A stretch of DNA of 64,000 bases from Paralichthys olivaceus. Taxonomy: Eukaryota > Chordata > Actinopteri > Pleuronectiformes > Paralichthyidae. This document shows positions 34,561-48,084 of the stretch, one piece after another. The notes under the pieces were generated by a model, which was not told where the DNA came from, searched no databases, and worked only from the letters and a program-made list of their open reading frames with translations. The stretch spans positions 15,570,001 through 15,634,000 of the forward strand of contig NC_091100.1 of NCBI RefSeq assembly GCF_024713975.1, in the 5' to 3' direction. Every line of letters begins with the position of its first letter. The stretch's first letter is position 1. A program made the translations under genes and the position numbers.

Positions 34561-37344
34561 CGGGGGTGAATTCAGCGTGTTTGTTCCCAGAGACAAACGG
34601 TGTTATTGAAGCTCCACTTGTCCTGAGGCCTGGACAAACATCCCGAAACTCGTGAATAAACAAAAGAGTGGCTACACAAGCGAGGACCAGGCAGCAGTTA
34701 GTGGTGTCCCAACACAACACGAGCATCAGGCTGATAATAATGGAGATGTTGGACACAGATGATAAAATCTTCAAGACAGGGCTCCAGGCCTCCTGCTCAT
34801 GTTCTCACCAGTAACACTTCTGGGATCTTTAAGTGTGTGGAGAAGCAGGAGATGTAGCTTTTGCATCAGCAGCATGTCATGCATCATTTATTTAGATTTG
34901 AGAAAAAGCTGGATGTAGCCTGCTCCTCGGATGTATTGTCTGCTCTTAACGTCTTCACCCTTGTCTCCTACCAACCTCACCATCATCTGTTTTCATATTT
35001 CCACCCATGCACGCTGCTCCTCCTCCACTTGGCAGAGCTCAGTGAGATAAAAGGGAGGCTCTGAGGCTCAGAGGCTCAGACTTATTGGACGACATCGTCT
35101 GCTGATCTCAGTGATAGAGGGATGTCTCTTATCAAGTCAGGTTTTGGCTGAGAGTTTGCATTGCATGGTGGGGTGTGCTTCGGGTTTCTGTGGGTGTGGT
35201 GGTCTGGGTTTGAGAGACTCTATCGTTGGCTTCAGGGAGGTATGTGACATGCAGACACTCACAGGAGAGAGTGTGTCGCCTTCTTAAAACCTTCATGCTG
35301 ATGCTGCCAGGGAGTGTGAGTTGTCGCTGTGGGGTTTATCGTCACCTGGGTGTGAAACCAAGTGGGACTGACGCATGCTCTCTTCCCCCCTCACAGATTT
35401 TCTGACATTTTGCTTGCAGTTAAGAGGCCTCACTGCAAGATGATTTATTCAGTCGAGTCACAACTCTAGAGCCAAATCCAACAAGAAGAAGGTCTGAGAT
35501 GTAATCTTTTCTTTGCCACAATTATATGAATTCAGCTAGTCTATCATTTGTCTCCCACAATCCATTGTGCACAGGTCAGCAGTGTAATTGTGCAATGAGG
35601 CAATTGTTGTCTGTAAAAACTAAATAGGATGTGAAAGTGTGTGTTTTCACTTCGATGGTCATCACATACTGGTGCCAGATGTGTTCAAACACAAAATTAT
35701 ATTACATTATCATTCATACAGAAATACCTAAGTTGAAATGACCATGAAAACGTGATCATCAGAACATGTTGTGGTCGATGGCACCTTAAGGGAAATCTAA
35801 CATCCTATTAAACCTCTTATGGGATTAGGAAGGGGCAGTGCTGAGTATGAAGTACTGTTATGACTTATCACAGAAACAAAGCATATTAAATAAACTGTTA
35901 CCCATTTTCCAGTGGTCAAAAAACCACTAACATCTTGCTTTTGTCTGCAATGGGAAATCATACACCCGACATTCACTTCTGGCTCAAATGATTCTGTGTT
36001 AGATGCAGGTTTTTATTGCCAGGAACGTATTTGGTTGAAAAACGAGCAACTGTGATATTTTGCAAGTTCTAGCACTGGCAAGACAGTGAGGTGCAGAGCT
36101 TCTCCTGATTTGAGGGGAAGTAGAAATACTGAGACAGGTTTCTTGCACTGTGAGAGACACGCATTGTTTTCCAACTTCAAACATGACTCACTGTAGGAAA
36201 ACTAAAAAGACAAACGTCGACTGGAAACAGTAAAGGAGACAATAGCCCTTTAGCTGGGTTTTCTGCTATACCAGCAAATGTATGTGTAAAAGAGCTGCAT
36301 GGTTTACAGCAGATCTAATCACTGTTTATTAGTAATTCTCAGAAAATTATGAAGTGATCTATTTTATGTCTTCCGGACAGAAAGGAACATCAAGGTTTTT
36401 GGATGCATCTTGATCTGTCCATGTTAGCCACACGTTCGTCTCTGAGACTGTCTTATTTTCAGAAGGGCAGCATCATGGTCGGCCTGCCCTTCAGGTCCTG
36501 TGGAAGACCCACATCCTCTGCCATACCTAGCCTCTGTATTGGGATACAGCCTGTGATTTTTTTATATTGCACAGCCACTTCCCTTCCTTCTACACCTCTG
36601 TTTCCTGTTCCTCTCACTAAAGTCCAAAGCAGGCCAGAAAGGAAGCTCAAAATAGTTCAGTGCATTCTTTAATCTTGAGAGAAAAGTCAAGGGGTTGGAT
36701 TTCAAGAAAATGAAAGTGAATCTTTAAGCAAACACTCAGACCAGTAGTAAAGAAACTAAAATGCAATTTTCAGTCAGAGGTGGGACATGGATTAAATCTG
36801 TCTTTCGTTATTGACTTAACTGAGTCGTTTCAAGTTCATTGAAAGACGTCTCTTTTTTTGTATGTACTTATGAATTTGTTTACATCAAGCTTGACAGTCT
36901 AAAAATCCTGATATTGCATTACCACACATGATACAAGCCTGATGATCAGTGTTCAAGTGAGTGAAATACCTGTTATGTATTTTCACCTAAGTTGCTTTGC
37001 AGACATTTACTTCAGTGTTTTCTGAGAAGACAGGCCGTTACCCTTTTGTATGGTGTGATATACTGCAGGATTAATGTGTCTGTTGCTTGAGTTGTGCTGT
37101 TAATGTAGTTTTGCATGAGTTCCTCTGCATCCGTGCAACAGCTGTGAGAGGTAATGGTGGATGTCACCGTCAAGGGTTCAAATTTCTCCTCAACAACAAT
37201 CACAATGTGAGAACAGAATGTACCTACAGCTCCTCTCTGCCTTCAACAGGCATCAGTCTGTTGGTATATTTATAGTCAGTATCGAGCAGATTTTAAAACT
37301 AAATGTGTTTGCCTCTGAAACATAATAAACATAAATATGATTCA

Positions 37345-37636
37345 TCCTAGTGATGTTTTCACTAGTGTTTCATCTAAATTGTTGTTTTCTTTCCCCCGAA
37401 AATGGGCCCTTTATATTTGAATACTTTATATTTACATCTGGAGAGGGTCCTCTACGGAGGCTGCCATGTTTTTTACAGTAGCCCAAACTGGACAAACTAA
37501 ACACCCTTTGAGTTTTTATGACAACTGAAGGCTACAACAGGTTCTCTGTCATGTTTGGAAGGGAGGGTGAGGTGAGCGGTATTCAGCTGCAACATGCAAC
37601 TGCACCACTAGATGTCTTACACAGTGAACCTTTTAA
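37345..37636 (+). repeat. MITE-like element, copy 4 (left end lost)
   Basis: Shares with copies 2 and 3 the blocks GATGTTTTCACTAG, TTTCATCTAAATTG, TGGGCCCTTTATATTTGAAT and CTACGGAGGCTGCCATGTTT, and ends in a degraded terminal repeat (ACAGTGAACCTTTTAA). The left terminal repeat is missing. It lies in prr36 intron 1. Confidence 0.75.
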
Positions 37637-39684
37637 GTGAATAATTGTTGCAATTTACTTGTTTGGTTCAGGCCTCCAACTAATTATTTTTTTCTTATTG
37701 ATTATTCTGATGATCGTTTTGTCTATTTGATAATGGACACATTTTTACCATTGTTTACCATTGAATATGAACTTCTACTTGAAGGCATTGGTGCTGGACT
37801 TAAATCTCTAAAGGCCATTATTCGTACCACAGGCATGTTGGCACTTTTTAGCCCGTCCCTTGTCTGGGGACTCACTCCAAAGTCAGCGCAGCTGAATAGA
37901 AAGCCCAACCCCTGTACAGTGCAGAGCATTTGCATCTGCTTGGAAGTCAGCTGCTTTTTACTGCCTGCAACCAGTGTCAGCCTCAGTCCCCACACCCATG
38001 GAAATTCAATCCTAACGCTGGCCTGCTCTGCTGCATCTGTTTAGGGTGACACACAGGTTTAAACTACATCTCAGCTTTAGGATGGTGAGACTGATGGTGA
38101 GACTGTAACTCTCGTCACTGTGGTTGGGAGCCTGGCACTCTCTTGCCCATTAGGATAAAGTGGTGGACGCTGACGCTGCATTTTCTTAAACGTACGACAC
38201 TGGACTCAGTGCACTGTAATTATTGAAAGTCTAACTCAGCACTTTCATAGTCTGTTAGCACACAATGCCACCTCATAGACATAATTTGCTTTAAATTTCC
38301 ATTGTTGAACAATTTTTTTGAATAACTTATTTAAAAGATCCAGGGTGTGTTTGTGTGTGTGGGAGAAATGAGAAGGGACATGAAAAGTGCATGCTTGTAC
38401 AATAAGGACATTTTCTTACCTGGACCATGTAGCAGCTGTCACTCCTGAGACAGTGCTATGCATTTCATTTATTTGCTTATTGAGGGCCTGTGTTTGTTTG
38501 TCATCCTCGGCTCTACCTCTTTGGGCATGACAAAACCAATCCTTTATGTTGAATAATTGGTTTGTGTGTATTCCGCACAGTTCAGGGGTGTGGTTGTCAG
38601 AGGGCCATGGTAGGCGAGGTGAGGGATCAGTGTCCATCTGGCCTCAGCTCACCCTGCCCACTCATAGGCATAGTAACTGATCTGGCCCTCAGGCTCTCCA
38701 GCATTATATTGACTATCTGCCTGACTGTCTATAGCCAGTTGGCTGGTGCGCAGGAGAGTAGCTGCTGGCTGGCTTTTAATATAGGAAAACTGATGTCAGC
38801 TTTGGCTTGTCTTCAGCCAGCCATCTTAGACAGAATCACTTACTATGGTTCTCTTTAGCTTTTATGTTGAATTGAAGTCACTGAAAAAGCCAAAAGCTTT
38901 TAACACAAAAACGATGTGAGTAGGAGGCAGTGATTCAGTGTTTTTTCCTCATGCCTGCAGAGTCTTAGCCAGCCCCATTCCACTTTTTTTAGTTGGTTGA
39001 CTGCAGAGAGCAACAGGAAATATGGAAAAGAGAAGGAGATTTCATGGGACAAAGGTCCTTGGCAAGAAAAAGGTATGCCTGGTCTGAATCTATTTTATAG
39101 ACGTGGTTTCACCCTTCATCTCTCCCTATCTTTTGTTTTCCATCTATTTTTCGCAGGCCTTCTGCAGCCATTCTTTTTACTTCTGTCACAGAACCTTTTT
39201 AGAAGGCAGGTGAACATGTTGGTCATTGCTGGACTTTTGTGAAATATGACTAGTGATTCAACATTTATGTGGCTTCACTAATCTAAAAGTGAGACAGAAC
39301 GAAAGTAAAAGTTTTTGAGTAAAAATAAAATAGGTAAATCATCTTTTATGTTCATACATGCTATAGTCGAAGGTGTATGGGATGAGCTGCAGACCTGAGA
39401 GTCTGAACAGTGTTACTGGGGAAGATTTACTCTCTCTTGATAGGCCAGTAGACTTCAGTGAAGAGGTTAAAAATTTGCATCATCCATGTCATATGTGCAT
39501 CGACTGTATCCAAGAGGTGCCCCTCGATCCTGCCCTCTTTCACCCTGCGGCCTGTTCGATATCCCTGGGGTCTTTTGGGTGAAGTTACCAGTGCCAGCTG
39601 CTCCTTCGCCCCGTTGCACCAGTTAATCCACTCTTAGGGACCCACCCCCACTCCTCTCGATACCACGCCTAACGGGTTACATGG

Positions 39685-39722
39685 TGCAAAGTGCAGACAA
39701 TAGGGCTTGTCTGCACTTTGCA
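39685..39722. other. Perfect inverted repeat / hairpin
   Basis: TGCAAAGTGCAGACAA, then the six-base loop TAGGGC, then its exact reverse complement TTGTCTGCACTTTGCA. The 16-bp stem has no mismatch, and pairing stops just outside it. Confidence 0.9.
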
Positions 39723-42700
39723 GCCCCCTTCCCCCTCATGGTTACCCCAATGTTGAACTCACAAATACTTAAGATGATCGTTGTTGTCATGATTGTCATT
39801 TTGGACCAGCTCTGAACACGTACATAAAAGCACTTGGACACTCTTGATCTCCATTGATGATGATACCCCCCAAATGCTTCTCCCTACTCCACCACCAGGC
39901 TGTTCTGATGGAAGCAGGGCCTAGCCTGGTTCTCTCTGAAAACCCTGCCAAGCTTAGAACAGATTGTAACCCCTTTCCCTTGCAGCTCTTGCAGACCATT
40001 GCACTGCCAGTAGCTGTGAGTCCTTCCCCCCTTTTCTCTGCCATTCCCTTAAAGGCTGACTGACTCAGTCCACTTAACGTGTAGCCACACTCAACCACCT
40101 GCTCCTAATGGCTTTACTGAGTAGCTTACAGTCACTTAGCACATGGATAGTGTCCCTCGTGGAATTGATTAGAATCAGCTGCAGGCTTAACACCAAGCCC
40201 CTCCATCCACACCCACCTATTAAAATGTTTTTGTCTTTGTATGTGTTGCTCCATACAGGATCTCGTACTGGGCATTTATGTCGTGTTGGAATAATAATTT
40301 TTGGAAAAGTGGGAAAGTTCACGTAAATGCCACCATAAGTAAGAACAACATCAAAAATGTTGGTACATGAGTTGCAGAAATGCATATACCTGTCACATCG
40401 GATCCTTGGCTGTGATGCAGATATTGGGGGGAAAAAGGAGTCAAGGTGTTGTTTAAATGGTTTAAACCCATAAATACAACACATATTTACAGCATCTGTT
40501 TTCTCCCCATTCTGAACTCGAAGCACAAGAATGCACCTACGTCAGAACAATGACTTCACAACCCAGAGTCACAGGAGCTTCCAAGCAGCATGTGAATGCA
40601 CAGTAACTTCTTTTCAGATGTTTTTTAATATATACACTATTATGATTCATCCACTAATATAATCAGTTATAGTTATAAACTTTGTCTGGGTCATACTTGG
40701 GGGGGTGTTATACTTTACTAAGGCTGCAAGCTGGGCTAATCATTACACATTCAATGACACAGAGTAGATATTTACTTTTAAAGTACACAACCTGTGTCTT
40801 GGTTTGGACTTTGCAGCCAATTCCTGAAGTTGGGCTATTAACTTGATGGGGTTATGCTTTTGGTTTCTCTTTCAGATAAATTTCTGGTCTGTAATACAGG
40901 GATTGCTGGTTGTAGACAACAAGTCAATTCATTTTGGACCAACCAAGTTGACAGATCACTGAGGGTTAATGTGGCTCTTTGTCTACCAATGACAAAGTGC
41001 ATGGACTGCCGTCTCACTTTGGTAGTGGCTTTGGGCCATGTTTTTGTGTTTTTAAATTAAGTGAATTGATTATCCACGATATGGGATGTTAAACAGAGGC
41101 TGGAAAAAGTTTGAGTGCTTTCTTTGGTATCATGCGGCTTAAAAACTTATCTCCTGTCAGAACAAAATCAAATTGTCCACCACACATCAATGCATAGTCT
41201 GTTATAGTTGTGTGTTTCAGTGGATGTTTTATGTCACTATAAAAGTGGGCCTGCAGTAGATCTTTGTCTCCATCAGGAACATGAGCTTGAACGGAAGATC
41301 TGTTGTATATTTTCTAGATAGAAGAAATGTCCGTATGTGTCTCTGTGGTTTTGTTTTTGAGTGACACTGCAGGTTTTTTTTACTCCCTCCTCCCTTACTG
41401 CGATCTACAAGGACTGATGCTGTTAAACTTTCTGTGAGTGAGGTTTTTGTGGTCTGTCTGCTTGGGAATGTAACTTGTGATGAGTCAGTGTTGTAACTTA
41501 AACAGTAATTTCCACTCTACTCACCTTGGCCATGCCTGAAAAGTTATGGAAGGCTGAAATGTGTGCATTGTATTAATACTAAAACAGTACTTTAGTCCAT
41601 CTATGACAGACAGTTTTCACAACTGTTTCCAGACATGAACTCTGGAAAATGTCCAAAAGATGCATTTTTTTGTGGAGTTTGCCTTTTACATAAGAAGAAC
41701 GTAGCAGGATACTGTCCGGGCCAGAGACATTCACAACATAAAGATTTCTGGAAGATTCAGGCAAAGGCAAAGGGTGGTAATTGGGTTGACGGGTCATGAC
41801 ATAAATTCAGCTGAAGTCTTTTTTGTTTATAGCACATCGACACTGTTGTCGACCATAATCACCAAAAGCTCTCAAATCTTTTCTTCTATGTGTATTCAAC
41901 ATGCTCACTCACTCGCTGTGAATTTTCCTGCTGTGTTTTCACATCAGCTCACTTCTGCACATTTTACTGGGGGTTTGCAGGAAAAGTTCTGAAAAATGCC
42001 TGAAACAACAAACATGGGACATTTGCATCCTCATATTTAGTCCCTCAGGAATATGTGTGGAGTTCAGTACGTTTCTGAAAGCAGCTACAGATGCAAAGAT
42101 TGTCCATCTGATAACTGCTTTGGTCATCCCAGCCAGCAGGACACTGTCCCAAAAGATAATAATGCAATGGCTGTGTTGCACGGACAGTGATAGCAGATGA
42201 CAAACTACATCGTCCTTCAGTGATGATTATTGGTTGTTTCTAACTTGGTGCAAGCTGCCAGCCACCATCATTTTAAGATCAGATCTGGTTGGATACATTT
42301 ACCAGGGTGCAGTATATCACAATATCAGTGAGAGAAAGCCAGATAAATAAATAGGAGCTAAAAGTCATGAAAATATATTTCAACTTATTCTAATCGTTTG
42401 ATTATCCAATGTGTTATATTACAAAGGTGAAAGTTGAAGGAAGATAGTTAAAATTAAATATAGTTGGACACAAATCAGCGTGATCAAACGACTAGTTGTA
42501 ACACAAATATCCATTGACTGATAAAAGCCCTGAATGTGTTCTTGCCTTTTTTGGTAGCTTCATAAAACTACGTTATCGACCCTTTTGGCCATAGAACACA
42601 GTGAATTCATATTTTATTGTGCTTCTCCTTTTAATGGTGCATTTTTCTCTTCAGCTTCTACCTCGGCGATTCCAATTTAAGAGACTCATTATTTCGATGG

Positions 42701-42946
42701 ACTAACAGTGATCTTCAGATTGTGCTGCAAAAAGTCTGAGTGTACTCACACCATGTGAGTGTGAGACACATGCTTGGTTATAGTGCAGACACAGCACTGC
42801 TGCCTTGTATGGTCAGATGGAGCAGAATGTTTTTACACACAGACAGCGGCTGGAGTCAATTTACCTCCCCATTACTAACAAGAATTTGTGTCTAGATTCT
42901 TCATGGGCTGGTGGTTGTAGTAGTAGCACACAGTGATGGGCTTGAA

Positions 42947-43120
42947 GGGCCCTGTTCAGACCTAACATGTGTCTCAGATGATCTGATCATAAGTGGACAG
43001 CTATGAACACACCCAAGACAGACTGCGGAGACTCGAGAGACTTGAGATCCCATCACTCAGACCACATTCAGAGGGTGGCCTCATTCTTTGCTTTCAGACA
43101 TGCACTCCAACAAATGACTG
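42947..43120 (+). repeat. Fish dispersed repeat (CCCTGTTCAGACCT type)
   Basis: GGGCCCTGTTCAGACCTAAC, GATCATAAGTGGACAGCTAT and GATCCCATCACTCAGACCAC resemble a common teleost non-autonomous repeat. Right limit uncertain. Confidence 0.55.
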
Positions 43121-44508
43121 GAAAATTGGGTCCAGACATTTTCCAAGATTGCCTTTCACATCTGAAGAGGAGATTATATGTATGACATCTTTTTCATCCT
43201 GAGATATTTGTATTCTTTGTGTTTTCCAAAGTTAGGAAAACCCCCTTCTTTTCAAAAATGTCTTGTTTAGTTCCTCATTCCACTGCAAACAGATCACCCT
43301 CTTCCTCTTAACTTTTTCAGTCCTCTCTCACCGTTACAAGTCCACACTCACACTGAACGTGTTTCTTTCTGTGCACGTCTCACTCGTTCACACACCAAAG
43401 TAAAGTCATTGAACAAAGAGACATATAGAGGGGCTTCATATCTTGTTTGCCAAATTCTCCCCGAGCTTTATGCTTGTCCAGTTTCACCAGACCTGTATTG
43501 GTTTGTTTTAAATGTCATAAACTGTGTTAAGAATGTAAACCTGAATCAAGTGTTCCTGTAGAATGAAAATAATCCAGGAAGTGGCCCTGCTTTCCAGTTT
43601 TCACATTTGTGGTTTGATGCTTGAAAATTTGTACAAAGAACATTTTCACATGCAAACCTTTTTTTACTAATCCTATAGTCTTTGCTTGCTAACACTCCAC
43701 AGACATATAACTGTAATCTATTATTATTCATTTTGAGCTGATTAAATCCACCTAACTGTTATCGTATGTGTGACTGAATAAAAATAGTTACATTAAACAC
43801 ACAGGAAGCGAATGGAATTGATGAAAAATTTAATATTTACAAAATTTAGAACTTGTCCTGATTTAAACTCAAATTATAATAAGGTGATGTACGTGTGTGT
43901 TTATTATGAAATAAATAAATACATTATTAAAGTCATGACATACACTACAACACTGCCAGCTGTCACTGTGAAGCCCTGAAGCGTCTTAAGGAAGTCAGCA
44001 GCGCTGGAATGTGGATGGGTCGAATGTGCTCCTTAAACTGCTGCTGCTTTAGACGTTCACTTTCTACCATCAATCATAATGGAGCAGACGTAGCATTGAC
44101 AGAAGTATGTGCAAACTATGGCCACAGTAAGGTATTATTTCCAATATCTATTTAATCCATTTTTTACCTCATTACCTGTTTGCAAAATTGAAAAACATTA
44201 ATCTTACTCTTATATTTGTAAAACAAGAAAACAACTGAACAGTCGGAATGAGCTTGTTTGAATCATTAATCACATCTCAAAATTGTTGCCAATGTTTTTC
44301 TGTCAATCAGATTTTAGGATTTCATCTCTACAAAATAGACTTTGAATGGCTGGAAAATGTCTCAAACTTTCAGCCATTGCCGTGTTTTGGTATTTACCTG
44401 CGATGTATTGTCGTTTTGCTGGGGGTTTTTGGGTTGCAGAATTGTGACAGCAGTCTGGGGTAAAATGATCAGTTGACATTAAGCCCCAGCAACACTAACA
44501 ACAGCCCC

Positions 44509-44533
44509 TCACCACCACCACCACCACCACCAC
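44509..44533 (+). repeat. CAC trinucleotide microsatellite
   Basis: About eight ACC/CAC units in prr36 intron 1. Confidence 0.9.
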
Positions 44534-46520
44534 ATCCAGCAGTCTGCAGCAGGCATTCCAAACCCCTGCCATGCTCTCAACACAGCTAAATCCCTCTCTG
44601 CTTGTATTAGACACAGTATTAAAAGTGACCCATTTTGTCAAGCTCGACTACTAGTGTCTGGATGTGTAGCACAACAGACTAAGAGATGGGGTATGGCAGA
44701 TGTAATCAAACGGCCTTCAGTCAGGTCAGGAGTAGGATTTAATGATGCAGAAGGCCATATTTCTTTATTAGAGGTGGAATGTAAATATCACCGAGGCCAC
44801 TGAGTTCTTTCTACGTCTAGACAGACTCCCTCTAACAATCTTCTTTTATAAACACACACTCTTCTCCCGCTCTGGCTAAACATTCTCTACTGTGGCTGTT
44901 TCAGCTTTTGTGCCTTTTGTTTTCATCATCACAATATTAACAACACATTGTAATTGTCGCCATGGGTGTTGAGCTAATTGTGACATAGGCTGTGTGAAGC
45001 TGCGAGAAAGAAGGTGCACTGCGTCCTGAATATGGTTTGAAATCTTCAGTGGACGAGTATTTGTTATGCAAATGTGAAGTGAGAGAGTGGCAGACAGAGG
45101 GGGAGTTCTTTGTGTTTCATCAAAATGCATGAGGCTGTTCATCTTGACCAAAAAGACCATTAAAAAAAATGTTGCTAGTGTTGTGCAGTCAGTTTTCTGA
45201 ACATAAAATCTGGACCTTTGACCCAGCCCATTATATCATCAGCTTGAAGAATCCCTGAATTAGGTTTAGTATTGGTTTGAAGGGTGCCATTTATTTGATA
45301 TGAAAACAAACACCAGGGCTGCCAGTCTGTTATTTTGTAAAACATCACTTATCTCTGGTTGCGTGTGTGGGTGGGATTTTAATGATCCCTTCACTTCCCC
45401 TTTGCGCTGTGGTACAATTTTCAGCTGGTCACAGATGATGCCTTTAGTTGCCCAGAAAGGGGTCATCACATGGGCAATGTGATTCATGCTGCTATCTGCT
45501 AAGCCCCTGGCATTAGAAGCTGGATTGGCAAAACTATGCCGTGTCATGCACAGTGCCATCCCAACCCCCTGTCCACCAGCTCCTTGTGTCTGGAGCAGCT
45601 CCCACCTGTCTGAATAAGTTGGAAAATCTTATCCATAAACTCTACAAAGAACAAGATTCACCTGATTTGATTACTTTTTAGACTCAACATTGACAACAGG
45701 AAAGAGACAGATTTGTAGTGGAATTTGAAACAAGCTCTCGGTTGCATGGTTCCCAATTTGCTAATAGCTTTGTAACCTTCTCAGTCCTTGAAGCGATGAT
45801 AATGGATTTGAGCCACACAGCACTGTTCCAGAGGGCTTTAAACATTAGCCAATTTATCATCTTTTCAGGGTAAATATTTTCCAGAAGTAGGGATACTGCA
45901 AGCATCGTATTGTTAGAAAATAACCTGAGTAACCTGGGAGAGATATGTAACCAACTTCAACAGTAGACAGCAGATTTTTAGCACAAGCAGCACTGTATTC
46001 AACTTGTAACTTTTCCTCCTGAACGGAATGAGATGTGGGGGTTGTGTGGTTTGCTTATTTGGAGAGTTGAGTTTCTGTATTCAAACCTTCTCAAAGCTAA
46101 TCTGGTCAAACAAGTTGGTTCAGAATTGGTGACAAAGGATCCATTGATGCATTTGTTATTCATCCTACGAATCGTCTATTTTCGCTCCGCTAACCCCCAG
46201 TGCATCAATGTCCAAGAGTAAATTTGCTTTGTAAATATGAAAGCAAAAGTTAAAAAAAATTATGGGAGATAAGTATCGCAGATGTTAATGTGTAACCACT
46301 GAGCAAAATGTTCCCTGGACTTAGGACACGAAATGTGTGCAGCTTCTCGCAAATTAATTGAACCTCGAATGTCTGTCAGTTAGAGATGAATACAGATAAT
46401 TTAAGTAACTGCATTTATTATTGAAAGACAAAATCAGGTTCTCGGAGTACTGGATTATTATTTGACACTGTGTCTGCAGTAGGTTTTCTTATGTCTGTGG
46501 AAATGAAAAACCAACAAAAT

Positions 46521-46713
46521 TGTTTTGTTGATGTCTCGGAGAGTAATTCATGGATCCTATTGAAAAAAAAATCAGGCATGTTTAGGGGACTGATATTTAT
46601 GAGTTTGGGCAATTTTGTGCAGTTTGAAATAAAAATCTGGATCCAATGAAAATGTAAATGTGGTTTCATAAGGGGACTGTTGGGCCTTGGTGGAGTTATA
46701 TGCTCTCCTGAGA
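46521..46713 (+). repeat. Dispersed repeat family B, copy 3 (partial)
   Basis: Contains AGTAATTCATGGATCCTATT, TTTAGGGGACTGATATTTAT, AAATGTGGTTTCATAAGGGG and ACTGTTGGGCCTTGGTGGAG, in plus orientation. It lies in prr36 intron 1. Confidence 0.75.
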
Positions 46714-48084
46714 ACTATTTTATTTTTATATTGTGATGTTTAATGGCTTACATATTAAGCATCAACATTGGCCCATTCTTTTTGATTTCCTTTCATGGTT
46801 TGTTTGTTTTTTACTATACTGCATTTCTTGCCTTGTAATTCTAATCTATGTTTTTTAAATTAGTTTAGTTTTCTTATTTATCTTTTGCCTCCCTTTTTGA
46901 AAGATTTTGTTGTTGTAGTTACTTAAATAGCTCTGTGCTGTTTTATTTTCTTCTATCCTTCTCGATCCTTTTTTATTTTCTCTTCAATCTCTTGCATAGC
47001 TTGTTTCTTGTGCCGTATTGAGCTGCTACTGGTCAGCCCATCTGTGTATCAATTTACTGGAAGCCAGTAAGTTGGAGGAAGGGAGTTATGGTAGCAAGGA
47101 GTAGAACAAGTGGCTCTACGAAAAGAGAGGAGTAATCGGGAAGAGGGTGGGTTGAGGCTAATCTGGTCAGAGGGGCAGAGGACTGGGGAGTGTGTGTGTG
47201 GAGAGCATGATTGGGGGGGAAAGCTGACTAAACCCGTAATGGATCTGGATCATAGAGCTCTGTCCAGTCAGAGCAAGAGAAACTTGACTGAGGTTAATGA
47301 GTCAAAACCTATATGACTCTGACTCGTGCACATGCTCCACATATCAGCCTTTTCTTCACTGCAGCCTCTTATACTCTTAATTTTCCTCTAAAGCTGTCAA
47401 TGAAGGAAACGTTTGGTGACTCGATGATTAGCATTTGCTCAACATGAAGATAATGACAAGCAAAATAGGCCATTCATGCTTGTCATCTCCTCATTCTCTG
47501 TGGGTTGTGTGTCATAGCAGGAAACTGTGAAGCCTCTTGGCTTTCACTATTCCAAACCACAGCTTTCCCCCTTTTTAATTTCAAGATGCTGGGAGCCATT
47601 TGGAGCACAGTCATCAAGTTTTGTGCATTTATACCCCAAAATGCACTCTTTAAAAAATTCCACTGTTCTTTTATTGTGGTGATTTAATAGAGATTGTTAA
47701 GTTAATTTTGCTTGCTCACGCATTATGAAATGGTATTGTCAGTTCTGTGTTACATGAGTATGGAGAAGAACAAGCGTTTATAGGTTTGTTGGCATCTCAC
47801 ACTGCTCACTTCCTGTTTTTCAGACTCCCTTAAATTCCAAAGAGGCCTCTTACCATAAATGGCACATCCTGTGGCTAACAGTGACATGTTTATCTCGTGA
47901 CATTATGAGGAGTGCAGCATGGTTTGGCTCTCCTTTTAAGAGCCTGGAGGTTACTTCTTAATTAATTCTACTTTTCTTTTACAGGACATTAAAGTGAGAG
48001 GAAAACTGGCCATCCAAGACGAGTGAGCCGCAGGGCCCAACTTATCAGCAGCAACATCAGTGTCCACACCTTAGGAGAAAGGGA

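Larger units (their letters stand above)
34185..47984 (+). other. Large intron 1 of prr36 (about 13.8 kb)
   Basis: No coding exon was recognised. Contents include MITE copy 4 (37345), a perfect hairpin (39685-39722), a dispersed repeat (42947), a CAC microsatellite (44509-44533) and family B copy 3 (46521). Conserved enhancers may exist but cannot be recognised from one sequence. Confidence 0.45.

Noticed and set aside
39685..39722. Calling the hairpin a microRNA gene
   Set aside because: The paired stem is only 16 bp and does not extend outside, shorter than a normal precursor; kept only as an observation.
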